DNA of 64,000 nt. Origin: Sulfurimonas sp. Lineage in GTDB: Bacteria > Campylobacterota > Campylobacteria > Campylobacterales > Sulfurimonadaceae. Position 1 is the stretch's first letter. Each line of letters begins with the position of its first letter. Shown one piece after another: positions 9,521-19,833 of this stretch. The translations under genes were made by a program, and so were the position numbers. The DNA lies in the NCBI RefSeq assembly GCF_028694605.1, contig NZ_JAQVKP010000004.1, positions 1 to 64,000 of the forward strand, read 5' to 3'. The notes beneath the pieces are model-generated. The model was not told the origin of the DNA. It did no database searches and worked only from the letters and a program-made list of their open reading frames with translations.

Positions 9521-9592
9521 GATGAGAGTGCCTTTGAAAAGTTGATTTTGGCAATTATATTACATTAAAGTGGCTTTTAAACGCTTAAGAGA

Positions 9593-9598
9593 TATAAT
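9593..9598 (+). promoter_or_regulatory. -10 box of ileS
   Basis: TATAAT, 29 bases before the ileS ATG, in the divergent gap with the CinA-family gene. No convincing -35. Confidence 0.6.
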
Positions 9599-9627
9599 CC
9601 AGAAATTTTCTATGATTTGGAACAGAT

Positions 9628-12387
9628 ATGGATTACAAAGATACACTCCTTTTACCTACTACAAAATTTGAGATGCGAGGCAATCTCATAAACAACGAAC
9701 CAAAAAGATATGCTTCATGGGATGAGAAAAAAGTCTATGAAAAAATGAAGAAAAACCGCAAAGATGCGCAAAGTTTCACTCTTCATGACGGTCCTCCATA
9801 CGCAAACGGTCACACGCACATCGGACATGCTCTCAATAAAATCTTAAAAGATATCATCATAAAACATAACTATTTTAGCGGTAAGTCTGTACGTTTTACT
9901 CCGGGTTGGGATTGTCACGGTCTGCCGATTGAGCAGCAGGTTGAGAAAAAACTCGGCGGAAAACAGAAAAAAGAGCTGCTTGAGACTGCCAAAATCAGAG
10001 AGCTTTGCCGTGCTCATGCATCGGAGTTTATAAACATCCAGAGAGAAGAGTTTAAAAAACTCGGTGTCATAGCAGACTGGGAAAATCCCTATGTTACCAT
10101 GGATTTTAAGTTTGAGGCAAATATCTACCGTACACTTTGCAATGTCGCTAAAAAGGGGCTTCTTATAGAGAGAAGCAAACCCGTATTTTGGTCATGGGCT
10201 GAGAGAACCGCACTTGCCGAAGCAGAAGTAGAGTATGAAAACAAAGAGTCGCACTCTATTTTTGTGGCTTTTGAACTAAATAATGATGCGAAAAGCAAAC
10301 TTGGCATAAATACTAAGGCTGCACTTGTTATTTGGACGACAACGCCTTGGACAATTCCTGCAAATACGGGAATATCTATAAATCCAAACGAAGAGTATGT
10401 GCTTACAACAACAGGCTATATCGTTGCAAAAGAGCTTTTGGGGTCTTTAAGGGAGCAAGATATCTTAAGTGGGGATATAGCAAAAACCTTTAAAGCCAAA
10501 GAGTTTGAAAATCTTTTAGCCCTAAACCCTCTAAATGGCAGAACTTCCCGCATTGTTCTGGGTGAGCATGTTCTTATGGACAGCGGAACTGGATGTGTAC
10601 ATACGGCTCCGGGTCATGGGGAGGATGACTACCGTATCGGACTTGCTTATGACTTGGAAGTTATCATGCCCGTAGATGAAACAGGATGTTTTGACGAGAG
10701 TGTGGTAGGTTTAGGGCTTATTCCAAATGGAGAAAACTTTGTCGGTCGCCACATCTTCAAATCAAACGATGAACTAATCGAGATGATGGGTGAGAGCGTA
10801 CTAAAAGTAAGCAAATTTACCCACTCTTACCCACACTGCTGGAGAAGCCACACACCTCTTATATTTAGAGCGACAAAGCAGTGGTTTATCTCAGTTGACG
10901 GAACTCCAAAGGGTGAAGATAAAACACTAAGAGAGATAGCCCTTAATGAGGTTGAAAAAACTCTATTTTTCCCTGAGAGCGGTAAAAATAGACTAAGAAG
11001 CATGGTTGAAAACCGCCCTGACTGGTGTATCTCCCGTCAGAGAGACTGGGGAGTACCGATAGCATTTTTTAGAGTAAAGGCTACCGGTGAAGTCCTGCTT
11101 GATGAAAAAGTCTTAAATTTTGTTGCTATGATTTTTGATATGCATGGAAGTGATGCATGGTACTCAATGTCCATAGAAGAGCTACTCTATCCGGGTGCAG
11201 GCTTTAAGGCAGATGAGCTTGAAAAAGTAACAGATATACTTGACGTATGGTTTGACAGCGGCTCTACATGGTATAGTGTTTTAAAATCCCGCAATTATGA
11301 TGCAGGAGAGTATCAAGCAGACCTTTACTTAGAGGGAAGCGACCAGCATAGAGGATGGTTCCAGTCATCTATGTTTTTAAGTACGGCAGTTGAACATAAA
11401 GCTCCATATAAGATGGTTTTAACTCATGGTTTCACCGTTGATGAGAAAGGTGAGAAAATGTCCAAGTCAAAGGGCAATGTTGTCGCACCGGATGCAGTTT
11501 TAAAAGAGTACGGCAGTGAGATCCTTCGTCTTTGGGTTGCGTCAAGCGATTATCAAGGGGATCTTAAAATCTCTCAAAACATCCTAAAACAGAGTGCTGA
11601 GAACTACCGCAAACTTAGAAATACTTTTAGAATTATGCTTGCAAATATCAGCGACCTAGAGAGCCTCACCCCATACAATGAGATGGGTGAGCTTGACAAA
11701 TGGATACTCGGCGAAGCAAAAACTGTGCTTGACGCTGTTTATAAATCTTTTAACGGCTACAACTTTGTTCACGGTATGAGCATGCTCAATAACTTTATAG
11801 TAAACGAGTTAAGCGGTATCTACATCGACATAACAAAAGACTCTCTATACTGTGATGCTAAAAATGACCCAAGAAGAACCTCAAGCCAAAGCGCCATGGC
11901 TCTTATTGTTCGCTCTCTTCTCACACTCATCGCTCCGATTTTGACATACACGGCAGATGAGATAACAGAGCATCTTCCTGCGTTTTTAAAAGGAGGCAAA
12001 GAGGATATTTTCGACTTTGCTCACGAGAGCATTAAGAGCGTTGATTTTACTTTTGACGCTGCATATATGAATGGTGCAAGAGAGAAGTTTTATGAGATAG
12101 TTGATGGGCTTAAAAAAGAGAAGGTTATCAAAAATACTTTAGAGCTTATTTTAGTAACAGAATCCGCAAAAATTGCCGCAATGGACAAAACCGCAGCAGA
12201 GGATTGGTTTGTAGTTTCAGGTATATCTCACACAGAAATAGTAGAAGAACTTGGAAAATTTGATGTTGATGGAGATATCTTTGTTATACAAAAAGCATCC
12301 GCTTCAAAATGCCCTAGATGCTGGAAGTACCAATCAATAGACGAAGAGCACACATGCGAAAGATGTTCAAAGGTACTAAATGGCTGA
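9628..12387 (+). CDS. ileS: isoleucyl-tRNA synthetase
   Basis: Charges tRNA-Ile. Class I synthetase of 919 aa, the usual bacterial length: HIGH motif at residues 64-67 (within GHTHIGHA), the CP1 editing domain in the middle, KMSKS near residue 611, the anticodon-binding domain, and a C-terminal zinc-ribbon (CPRC...CERC, about 895-912) typical of the bacterial type. The stop overlaps the start of a 40-codon membrane peptide gene by 8 bases, suggesting coupled translation. Confidence 0.97.
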   Translation: MDYKDTLLLPTTKFEMRGNLINNEPKRYASWDEKKVYEKMKKNRKDAQSFTLHDGPPYANGHTHIGHALNKILKDIIIKHNYFSGKSVRFTPGWDCHGLPIEQQVEKKLGGKQKKELLETAKIRELCRAHASEFINIQREEFKKLGVIADWENPYVTMDFKFEANIYRTLCNVAKKGLLIERSKPVFWSWAERTALAEAEVEYENKESHSIFVAFELNNDAKSKLGINTKAALVIWTTTPWTIPANTGISINPNEEYVLTTTGYIVAKELLGSLREQDILSGDIAKTFKAKEFENLLALNPLNGRTSRIVLGEHVLMDSGTGCVHTAPGHGEDDYRIGLAYDLEVIMPVDETGCFDESVVGLGLIPNGENFVGRHIFKSNDELIEMMGESVLKVSKFTHSYPHCWRSHTPLIFRATKQWFISVDGTPKGEDKTLREIALNEVEKTLFFPESGKNRLRSMVENRPDWCISRQRDWGVPIAFFRVKATGEVLLDEKVLNFVAMIFDMHGSDAWYSMSIEELLYPGAGFKADELEKVTDILDVWFDSGSTWYSVLKSRNYDAGEYQADLYLEGSDQHRGWFQSSMFLSTAVEHKAPYKMVLTHGFTVDEKGEKMSKSKGNVVAPDAVLKEYGSEILRLWVASSDYQGDLKISQNILKQSAENYRKLRNTFRIMLANISDLESLTPYNEMGELDKWILGEAKTVLDAVYKSFNGYNFVHGMSMLNNFIVNELSGIYIDITKDSLYCDAKNDPRRTSSQSAMALIVRSLLTLIAPILTYTADEITEHLPAFLKGGKEDIFDFAHESIKSVDFTFDAAYMNGAREKFYEIVDGLKKEKVIKNTLELILVTESAKIAAMDKTAAEDWFVVSGISHTEIVEELGKFDVDGDIFVIQKASASKCPRCWKYQSIDEEHTCERCSKVLNG

Positions 12388-12502
12388 TTTTACCCAGCCC
12401 GTATCTTTTACATTTATAGCATCTACCATAGCTGTCATATTTGCCATAGTAGGTATCGGCGTAGCATTTGTCAAGCTAGGGAAAAAGTCGAGAAATCAAT
12501 AG
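12380..12502 (+). CDS. 40-aa single-span membrane peptide
   Basis: ATG at 12380 opens a 40-codon frame overlapping the end of ileS by 8 bases. The product starts [10 protein letters not shown], has one hydrophobic span (about residues 12-31, rich in Ile/Ala/Val/Gly) and a basic tail (KLGKKSRNQ), the profile of a small inner-membrane protein with its C-terminus inside. I do not recognise it. Overlap with the ileS stop allows translational coupling. Alternative: a chance frame, although one strong span plus a positive-inside tail in 40 codons argues for a real peptide. Confidence 0.5.
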   Translation: MADFTQPVSFTFIASTIAVIFAIVGIGVAFVKLGKKSRNQ

Positions 12503-12606
12503 GGCTGACTACTTTAAAAAGTATAGATTCACTCACAGGAAAAGCTCAAAAAATTGAGTGGACAAAGGGAAAATGGAATGGAAAACATACTTTACCAAAT
12601 GTTGTT

Positions 12607-12621
12607 TATTGATTTGTTTTA
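12607..12621 (+). repeat. 15-bp direct repeat, left copy
   Basis: TATTGATTTGTTTTA, repeated exactly at 13268-13282. The two copies bracket the toxin-antitoxin remnant, with similar AT-rich sequence just beyond. Confidence 0.6.
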
Positions 12622-12629
12622 GATATATG

Positions 12630-12647
12630 CATTCCTAGGTGGAACTT
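12630..12647. repeat. palindromic 18-bp repeat, copy 1
   Basis: CATTCCtagGTGGAACTT. The same 18 bases with a different central triplet (aaa) occur at 13906-13923. TTCC...GGAA is self-complementary. It lies just upstream of the antitoxin promoter. Confidence 0.5.
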
Positions 12648-12686
12648 TTTAAACGAGAAAATTCCATAAAAGTCATTTGATTTTGA

Positions 12687-12692
12687 TATAAT
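12687..12692 (+). promoter_or_regulatory. -10 box of the antitoxin gene
   Basis: TATAAT in the context TTTTGATATAATTG, 28 bases before the antitoxin ATG. Confidence 0.55.
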
Positions 12693-12719
12693 TGTATATA
12701 TTTAAAATCGAAGTTTGAT

Positions 12720-12953
12720 ATGTTAGCCTTAAAGCAAGAACAACTTTTTTATGAGATAGATATTTTACCAATAGATTTGAAAGCTAAGATGGTTGATAAA
12801 ATATTAGCTAGTATTACTCCTTTAAACAGTCAAATAGATAGGCTATGGATAAAAGAAGCCAACAAAAGAAAACAAGAGATTGAATCAAATTCCGTTACAC
12901 TAGTTGATGGAAATGAAGTTTTTAAAAAAATATCTCAAAGACTCCGCTCATAA
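12720..12953 (+). CDS. antitoxin of an addiction module (Unstab_antitox type)
   Basis: A 77-aa acidic and amphipathic protein resembling the short 'addiction module component' antitoxins (PF09720-type) that pair with RelE/ParE toxins: an N-terminal helix with ILPIDLKAKMVDKIL, a middle RLWIKEANKR segment, and a C-terminal toxin-binding region ending in SQRLRS. The frame is intact with its own -10 box. It is followed directly (TAA then ATG) by a ParE/RelE-type toxin gene that carries two frameshifts, so this antitoxin is probably an orphan. Family assignment is by pattern and by the neighbouring toxin remnant. Confidence 0.75.
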   Translation: MLALKQEQLFYEIDILPIDLKAKMVDKILASITPLNSQIDRLWIKEANKRKQEIESNSVTLVDGNEVFKKISQRLRS

Positions 12954-13242
12954 ATGACCTACTCTTTCCACCCAGACGCTGAACTTGAATTAATACTTCA
13001 GTTGATTATTATCAAGAGTGTCAAGATGGACTTGGTGCAGAATTTGCATATGAAGTTCAAAAAACAATCCAAAGAATTTTAGAATATCCAACTGCCTGGC
13101 AAAAACTAGATGGAGACATAAGAAGATGTTTAACAAACAGGTTTCCATTTGAATAATCTATTTTCAAAGAGATAATGAAATTATTATTTTAGCTGTTATG
13201 CAACTTCATAGAAAACCAAACTACTGGAAAGACAGAAGCTAA
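12954..13242 (+). pseudogene. ParE/RelE-family toxin, two frameshifts
   Basis: The ATG follows the antitoxin stop without a gap. Read in the ATG frame it starts MTYSFHPDAELEL and then hits stops. Restoring one base near 12992 (an A in TTAATA) and one near 13151 (a G in TTTGAA) gives a continuous 96-aa protein with a typical ParE/RelE layout: FHPDAELEL at the start, VDYYQE, a middle QKTIQRILEYP, IRRCLTNRFPFGIIY, and the C-terminal LHRKPNYWKDR. Both lesions are single-base losses, so the toxin should be inactive; a sequencing error at two sites is less likely. The spacing is typical of a co-translated antitoxin-toxin pair. Confidence 0.88.
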
Positions 13243-13267
13243 ACAAATATATAACAAAACATTTCTA

Positions 13268-13282
13268 TATTGATTTGTTTTA
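13268..13282 (+). repeat. 15-bp direct repeat, right copy
   Basis: Exact copy of 12607-12621, placed between the toxin pseudogene and the end of the next minus-strand gene. Consistent with a duplicated junction around an inserted toxin-antitoxin cassette. Confidence 0.6.
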
Positions 13283-13285
13283 CAT

Positions 13286-13762
13286 CTATAATTTGCTATT
13301 TACACAATCTTTGTTATCTATATCAATCTCACCGAGATAGGTAAAATTATCCCATCTATACAAATATTTATAATTTACCCCTTTTTCCAGAGCGACTCTT
13401 GTCATAGGAGTGGTACAGATAGAATTTAGCTGTAATTTCTTCATACTTTCTATCAACTCGTTGGCAAATTTACCCTTCTCTTTTTTCGTCATTTTTTGAA
13501 TATCTATGCGAGTTATGTCAATTAAAGCCTTTTCCTCAATTATAGTGTTTACAACTACAGTTGAATCGATATGCGTTGAAGAGATAATATAAGAGGCCAC
13601 ATCTACTCGCATTGGCGCTGTTTTTGCCAGTTCTTCAGATGTAGCCTTGGCAATCTCTTGCGCACTATAACCATCATAAATCAATCTTGCCTCTTTCATA
13701 CTTTCACCATTTGATTGTAAACACAACAACCCGCTTAATGCAACTATTTTTAGTAACTTCAT
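13286..13762 (-). CDS. exported protein of unknown function
   Basis: Translated from the ATG at 13762 (GGAG about 8 bases before it); a longer frame reaches 13795 but has no ribosome-binding site and would bury the signal peptide. The 158-aa product has a signal peptide (MKLLKIVALSGLLCLQ, about 1-18) and a mixed alpha/beta mature part of about 140 residues with two cysteines (in NSICTTPM and DKDCVNSK-like context near the end) that could form a disulfide. No family recognised; probably periplasmic. Confidence 0.65.
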   Translation of the reverse strand: MKLLKIVALSGLLCLQSNGESMKEARLIYDGYSAQEIAKATSEELAKTAPMRVDVASYIISSTHIDSTVVVNTIIEEKALIDITRIDIQKMTKKEKGKFANELIESMKKLQLNSICTTPMTRVALEKGVNYKYLYRWDNFTYLGEIDIDNKDCVNSKL

Positions 13763-13905
13763 AACATCGCTCCATCTAAATATCCAAAATGCCAACTTGT
13801 TTTAAATTAAATCATCATTAACCATCAGTAACAAAAAATATAATTCCTCTCCCATACTGCGCCTTGGAGTCTATATCTTGGTTGATTATTTTCTGTTCAC
13901 ATACA

Positions 13906-13923
13906 CATTCCAAAGTGGAACTT
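13906..13923. repeat. palindromic 18-bp repeat, copy 2
   Basis: CATTCCaaaGTGGAACTT, matching 12630-12647 at 15 of 18 positions with only the central triplet changed; it continues into ACTTGGGAGCC. It lies between the exported-protein gene and the gatA promoter. Confidence 0.5.
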
Positions 13924-13957
13924 GGGAGCCAGAAAAGAAAAAACAGACACATTTTGC

Positions 13958-13963
13958 TATAAT
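13958..13963 (+). promoter_or_regulatory. -10 box of gatA
   Basis: TATAAT within ATTTTGCTATAATGC, a typical Campylobacterota extended -10 with a T-rich upstream stretch, about 45 bases before the GTG start. Confidence 0.65.
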
Positions 13964-14008
13964 GCACAAAATAATTTATAAAAAACACCTCTAAAGATAG
14001 GAAGAGTA

Positions 14009-15352
14009 GTGATTACGTTAAAAGAAGCATTAAAACTAAACAAAGATGAGTTAGCAAAATTAAAAGATGAGTTAAAAGCAAAAATTAAGGTAAATAGTGA
14101 TTTAAACGCTTATATAGATGTAAACAATGTAGGTAGCGGAGTTCCTATCGCTATAAAAGACAATATTCAAGTAAAAGATTGGTCTGTTACCTCTGGCTCA
14201 AACATACTTCAAGGATATGTAGCTCCGTATAACGCTACTGTAATCAAGAAGATGCTCGCTAGCGGACTAAGCCCTTTTGGCAGAACAAATATGGACGAAT
14301 TTGCTATGGGAAGTACAACGGAGTCTAGCTTTTATGGCAAAACCCTAAATCCTCACAACAGAGATTGCGTTCCTGGTGGAAGCTCAGGCGGAAGTGCGGC
14401 TGCGGTTGCGGCGGGTCTTGCTATTGCGGCTCTTGGGAGCGATACTGGCGGGAGCATCCGTCAACCTGCCTCTTTTTGCGGTATAGTTGGTATGAAACCG
14501 ACTTACGGCAGAGTGAGCCGTTATGGTTTGGGAGCTTATGCTTCGTCACTTGACCAGATAGGACCGATGACACAAACCGTAGAAGATGCAGCGATTTTAT
14601 ACGACATCATCAGCGGACATGACGAGAAAGACTCTACGAGTGCAAACAAAAATGACAAAGTATGTGACAACCTAAACCCTAATCGCAAACTAAAAATAGC
14701 CGTTTTACCAAAACATATAGAAAATGCAAGCGGGGATGTGAAACAAGCCTACACTTTGGCGATAGAAGCTCTAAAAAAAGCAGGACATGAGATAGTTGAA
14801 CGAGAACTTATGGACGCAAAATATGATATTTCTGCCTACTACATAACTGCAACTGCGGAAGCTACTACAAACCTAGCCAGATATGACGGTATCCGCTATG
14901 GAAGCAGAGTTAGCGGAAAAGACCTAAACGACACATTTGTTCAAACAAGAAGTCAAGGTTTTGGTGACGAAGTAAAACGCCGTATTTTGCTTGGAAACTT
15001 TGTACTCTCAAGCGGATACTATGAAGCCTACTATGTAAAAGCACAAAAAACAAGACACCTCATCAAAGACCAATACTCAAAAATCTTTGAAAATGTAGAT
15101 CTTATTCTCTCACCGGTCGCACCGACAACTGCAAACAAGTTTGGTGAGCTGTCAACTCCGATGGAGATGTACCTAAGCGACTTGTACACCATAAGTGTAA
15201 ATCTAGCAGGACTTCCTGCTATCTCTGTGCCTGTTTCAAAAAGCTCTGAGGGGATGCCGATAGGACTTCAGCTAATCGCAAACGCTTATGAAGAGCAGAC
15301 GCTATTTGATGGGGCACTTAGTTTGGAGAAAGCTATAAACTACCAAAAATAG
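14009..15352 (+). CDS. gatA: aspartyl/glutamyl-tRNA amidotransferase subunit A
   Basis: Glutaminase subunit of GatCAB, releasing ammonia from glutamine to amidate Glu-tRNA(Gln) or Asp-tRNA(Asn). The 447-aa amidase-signature protein shows the Ser-cisSer-Lys triad: Lys50 (AIKDN), the GGSSGGS loop (residues 123-129) and Ser149 in SDTGGSIRQ. The start is GTG with AGGAAG just upstream. gatB and gatC are not in the window, which is normal for this phylum. The HMA-type protein follows after 26 bases. Confidence 0.95.
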   Translation: MITLKEALKLNKDELAKLKDELKAKIKVNSDLNAYIDVNNVGSGVPIAIKDNIQVKDWSVTSGSNILQGYVAPYNATVIKKMLASGLSPFGRTNMDEFAMGSTTESSFYGKTLNPHNRDCVPGGSSGGSAAAVAAGLAIAALGSDTGGSIRQPASFCGIVGMKPTYGRVSRYGLGAYASSLDQIGPMTQTVEDAAILYDIISGHDEKDSTSANKNDKVCDNLNPNRKLKIAVLPKHIENASGDVKQAYTLAIEALKKAGHEIVERELMDAKYDISAYYITATAEATTNLARYDGIRYGSRVSGKDLNDTFVQTRSQGFGDEVKRRILLGNFVLSSGYYEAYYVKAQKTRHLIKDQYSKIFENVDLILSPVAPTTANKFGELSTPMEMYLSDLYTISVNLAGLPAISVPVSKSSEGMPIGLQLIANAYEEQTLFDGALSLEKAINYQK

Positions 15353-15378
15353 ACAAATTCTATAAAAAAGGCTTAGTC

Positions 15379-15663
15379 ATGCAAAAGAGCTTCAGAGTTC
15401 AAAATATCAAATGTGTCGGATGTGCCAACACTATAAAAGAGGCATTAAAAGAGGAATTTGGAGCTGTTGATGTTGACTTGATGCAAGAACCTAGAGTTGT
15501 TACGCTTGAAATAAAAGATGAGGAGCCAGAAAAGAGTTTTCGCAAAAAAATGAAATCTCTTGGCTATCCTATGGAAGATGAAGAGTTGGGAGCATTTACA
15601 AAAGGCGGACTTAAAGCCAAAAGTTTCATCTCATGCGCTATCGGAAAGATAAACGAAAACTGA
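15379..15663 (+). CDS. heavy-metal-associated (HMA) domain protein, CopZ-like
   Basis: A 94-aa cytoplasmic protein. Residues 1-65 match the HMA fold with the metal-binding CVGC motif (Cys12, Cys15) in the first loop, as in copper chaperones, although the usual M-x-C-x-x-C is K-C-V-G-C here. About 25 extra C-terminal residues include another cysteine (SCAIGK). No metal ATPase is adjacent. It probably binds a soft metal ion; the physiological metal is not determinable. It is in line with gatA. Confidence 0.75.
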   Translation: MQKSFRVQNIKCVGCANTIKEALKEEFGAVDVDLMQEPRVVTLEIKDEEPEKSFRKKMKSLGYPMEDEELGAFTKGGLKAKSFISCAIGKINEN

Positions 15664-15666
15664 CTT

Positions 15667-16467
15667 TTAAAAATTAGGTTTGATTATATACTCATAAGTT
15701 GAAAAAAGTATCTCCACTCCGATAAGCCAGATGATAATCCACTCTAAAAATTCGCTCGATTTTTGGTTGACTCTGTCTGTTATAAACTCAACCGAATCTT
15801 TCAAAAACGAGATTTTGTACTCGATAACATCAAATCTTGGTTTTAACTCCAACTGCATGGCAAGCTGATTGTAAAGTGATTCAAGCTCCAAATCATCCCA
15901 GATAATATCGGGTTTGTCCAAAAGATAGAGCTGACTCAGTATTTCAAACCTCTCTTTTGCTATTGCACCCGCAAAACCCATAAGGTTTTTTCTATCTTTT
16001 GCTTTTATATTTTCTATCTTATCGTAAAGTTTTTTACTCTCAAGCATCTTGGCTTCAAGCGACTTTTCTCTTATCTCCAAACCCACGCTTTGAGAGAGCG
16101 CAAGCGATATGATGGAAGCAACCGATTTGTTAAATTTGTTGTATTTGATGGTGTGTGTATCGATAAGCGGTTTGTCGCAAAGAGTATCTACAACCATAGG
16201 GTAGTCTTGATTTATAAGTGCCGTTTGGTAGTGAGGCGCTTCTTTGATTTTAAGCCTATGTAGAAACGACTTTATCTCTTCATGGTTAAAGTTGCAAAAT
16301 GTAATTACACCAAAAGAGGAAGCAAAAATAAATTTACCGTTTGTTGTTTCACCGACAAGCGATTTCTCTATGGTTGTAAGGATTAAGCCCGGAAACTCTT
16401 TTTCAAGGTCATTTTTTGTGATGATTTTTGGTATCTCTACAGATACAAATAATATTCTTGACTCCAT
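15667..16467 (-). CDS. RMD1/DUF155-family protein with C-terminal membrane anchor
   Basis: A 266-aa protein resembling the RMD1/YagE (DUF155) family: an N-terminal alpha/beta part, a helical middle (VASIISLALSQSVGLEIRE and SKKLYDKIEN-type heptads) and one C-terminal membrane span (about 242-260, WIIIWLIGVEILF). Yeast relatives are mitochondrial inner-membrane proteins; the bacterial role is not established. It ends 3 bases from the convergent HMA gene and is divergent from guaB. Confidence 0.7.
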   Translation of the reverse strand: MESRILFVSVEIPKIITKNDLEKEFPGLILTTIEKSLVGETTNGKFIFASSFGVITFCNFNHEEIKSFLHRLKIKEAPHYQTALINQDYPMVVDTLCDKPLIDTHTIKYNKFNKSVASIISLALSQSVGLEIREKSLEAKMLESKKLYDKIENIKAKDRKNLMGFAGAIAKERFEILSQLYLLDKPDIIWDDLELESLYNQLAMQLELKPRFDVIEYKISFLKDSVEFITDRVNQKSSEFLEWIIIWLIGVEILFSTYEYIIKPNF

Positions 16468-16559
16468 TGCACGGCTCTCATTTTATTTTTTCCCATTATA
16501 CCAACTTTCTATCTCCATTTTATTACCACGGCTTTACCTCTTTTTAACCACAAAAAAAG

Positions 16560-16565
16560 TATAAT
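16560..16565 (+). promoter_or_regulatory. -10 box of guaB
   Basis: TATAAT, 52 bases before the guaB ATG, preceded by an A tract. Confidence 0.55.
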
Positions 16566-16590
16566 CCACAGAATTTTTATAGCAACATAA

Positions 16591-18063
<1,473 letters not shown>

Positions 18064-18074
18064 CCTTTCATTAC

Positions 18075-18096
18075 GGGCATAAAATTTTTTATGCCC
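18075..18096 (+). terminator. hairpin after guaB
   Basis: Perfect 10-bp inverted repeat GGGCATAAAA/TTTTATGCCC with a 2-base spacer, 12 bases after the guaB stop. No T run follows directly, although a T-rich stretch occurs about 15 bases later, so the terminator call is moderate. Confidence 0.5.
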
Positions 18097-18194
18097 AAAA
18101 ACTCTCCTATTTCTTTTTTTTAAAACCAAAAATACACAACATTACCCATGTTTTATTGACTTTCTTAAGAAAAGATAGTAAAATTTATTAATAT

Positions 18195-18200
18195 TATAAT
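18195..18200 (+). promoter_or_regulatory. -10 box of the SLAC1-family gene
   Basis: TATAAT 20 bases before the ATG. Upstream, at 18161-18172, lies the palindrome TTTCTTAAGAAA, a possible operator. Confidence 0.45.
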
Positions 18201-18220
18201 TTTAGATAATAAAAGGTTGT

Positions 18221-19186
18221 ATGATGGAAAATAGTCAAGAAAAAAATAGGTTGAAATTTTTTCCTATCATGATGTATGCTATTGTTATGGGTTTGAGCGG
18301 GTTAACCATAACTTACCAAAAAGCAGCTCTTTGGCTTGATTTCTCTGCTCTTTTTGGTGAGGTTTTCATGGTTTTGACAACTGCTGTTTTTGCAGTTGTT
18401 TCACTTGTATATCTCAAAAAATTCTTCAAATACAAGATGGCAGTTGCCAATGAATTTTCTCATCCTGTGCGTGTTAATTTTTTTGCTGCCGTCTCCATCT
18501 CTATGCTTATGTTATCCATTATTTACAAAGAAAGTTTTCCTACCATAAGTGCCATTTTTTGGTATCCGGGGACACTTTTACACTTCTATCTCACTATGCA
18601 CACTATAGCCTTTTGGATAAACAAAAATCAACAGCTTGACCACTCCAATCCTGCTTGGTTTATCCCTATAGTCGGTAATGTTTTGATTCCTGTAGCAGGT
18701 GTCGGCTTTGTTGATATTGGCTTATTGCTCTACTTTTTTAGCGTTGGTATGTTCTTTTGGATTATACTTTTTGCCGTACTTCTCAATCGCATCATCTTTC
18801 ACCACCAACTCGCCGTCAAATTTATGCCGACACTCTTTATCCTTATTGCGCCCCCTGCCGTAGGCTTTATCGCTTACTTTAAAATGTTTGGCGTCATCGA
18901 TACTTTTGCGCTTTTTCTCTTTAATCTGGCACTATTTTTTACACTTTTGGTTCTATTTATGTACAAAAATTTTATTCGTATCAAGTTTTTTATCTCATGG
19001 TGGGCGTTTGTCTTCCCAATCGCTGCCATGGCGATAAGCTCCATGTTGATATTTCATGAGAGAGGTTCACTGTTTTTACAACTCCTCTCTTATGTGATGC
19101 TTGGTGCAGCAACGGTTATAGTTATTATTGTTGCTTATCAGACGATTTTGCATATAAGAAAGGGCGAAATTTGTATTCAAGAGTAG
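18221..19186 (+). CDS. SLAC1/TehA-family anion channel or transporter
   Basis: A 321-aa integral membrane protein with about ten membrane segments and the layout of the tellurite-resistance/dicarboxylate (TDT) family: FPIMMYAIVMGLSG near the start (matching the conserved F-x-x-x-M-G-x-x-G of TehA) and HPVRVNFFAAVSIS in segment 3. Relatives conduct chloride, nitrate or malate, or take part in tellurite and sulfite handling. The substrate cannot be told from sequence. An in-frame ATG at 18224 is an equal start option. Confidence 0.8.
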   Translation: MMENSQEKNRLKFFPIMMYAIVMGLSGLTITYQKAALWLDFSALFGEVFMVLTTAVFAVVSLVYLKKFFKYKMAVANEFSHPVRVNFFAAVSISMLMLSIIYKESFPTISAIFWYPGTLLHFYLTMHTIAFWINKNQQLDHSNPAWFIPIVGNVLIPVAGVGFVDIGLLLYFFSVGMFFWIILFAVLLNRIIFHHQLAVKFMPTLFILIAPPAVGFIAYFKMFGVIDTFALFLFNLALFFTLLVLFMYKNFIRIKFFISWWAFVFPIAAMAISSMLIFHERGSLFLQLLSYVMLGAATVIVIIVAYQTILHIRKGEICIQE

Positions 19187-19220
19187 TTACGTTTACCAAT
19201 AAAATTTCAAAGGAAGCAGA

Positions 19221-19607
19221 GTGAAAAAAAGTATATTTATGGATAAGTACCCGGTTTACAGTATTGAGTTTGCGAAGAGCGAAATGAGAGTTGCAACTGC
19301 AAAAGATGTTGTTGAGTATTTTAAAGAGAAGATTCAAAATCACCCGATTGCGCAGTTTATCGCTGTTTTTGACCATTACACACATACAAAAAATCTCGGC
19401 GGTTCGATGATGGATGGCTTAGAGGATGCGCAAAATATCATCTTCTGTTTTGGACAAACCATCCCTAATACAAAAATTTTAGCGGCACGTCCTAGAAGCA
19501 TCGGTGTTTGTGAGTTTGAAGATAAAATCGTTATAGACTTTATGGAGCCACCAAGAGAAGAGTTAAACAAGGTAATGGAAGAGTGGGCAAAAGGTTTAAA
19601 ACACTAA
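19221..19607 (+). CDS. conserved hypothetical cytosolic protein (128 aa)
   Basis: A 128-aa soluble protein without signal or membrane segment. Notable segments are IAQFIAVFDHYTHT, a central IIFCFGQTIPNT and a C-terminal MEPPREELNKVMEEW. I recognise it only as a type of protein seen in sulfur-oxidising Campylobacterota, without known function. AAAGGAAG before the GTG start supports the call; an internal ATG (residue 7) is an alternative. A small hairpin (AAATAC...GTATTT, about 19647-19664) follows. Confidence 0.6.
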   Translation: MKKSIFMDKYPVYSIEFAKSEMRVATAKDVVEYFKEKIQNHPIAQFIAVFDHYTHTKNLGGSMMDGLEDAQNIIFCFGQTIPNTKILAARPRSIGVCEFEDKIVIDFMEPPREELNKVMEEWAKGLKH

Positions 19608-19663
19608 AAATATATCATTAAAACGAAGATTAAACCATTTTCGCTAAAATACCTTTTAGTATT

Positions 19664-19805
19664 TGATGTTACGCACTTTTATGAAAAGGGGCGTAAGACA
19701 CCATATGATTCTCGAAAAACTATGTTTTTCGTAGCTTTAGGGGGTTGGAAGGGACTTTAGTCCCTCCCGCTAAAACGGACTTGTTCGTTTTAGCGCGTAA
19801 CATCA
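19664..19805. repeat. multi-hairpin structured element before metY
   Basis: TGATGTTACG (19664-19673) pairs perfectly with CGTAACATCA (19796-19805) and encloses at least four hairpins: CTTTT/AAAAG (about 19676-19688), CGAAAAAC/GTTTTTCG (about 19713-19731), GGGACT/AGTCCC (about 19751-19764) and CGCTAAAACG/CGTTTTAGCG (19768-19777 with 19786-19795). No frame crosses it. It could be a palindromic interspersed repeat or an RNA leader controlling metY; I see no match to a known SAM riboswitch. Confidence 0.6.
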
Positions 19806-19833
19806 GATAATATTTAAGTCAAGGGTGAGCAAT

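Noticed and set aside
12503-12606. Possible peptide remnant (TLKSIDSLTGKAQKIEWTK) between the 40-aa gene and the antitoxin
   Set aside because: A short open stretch without a start codon; could be a relic of an older gene but no family was recognised.
19664-19824. SAM riboswitch before metY
   Set aside because: The position fits, but the sequence shows none of the conserved SAM-I, SAM-II or SAM/SAH core motifs I can recognise; only generic hairpins are seen.
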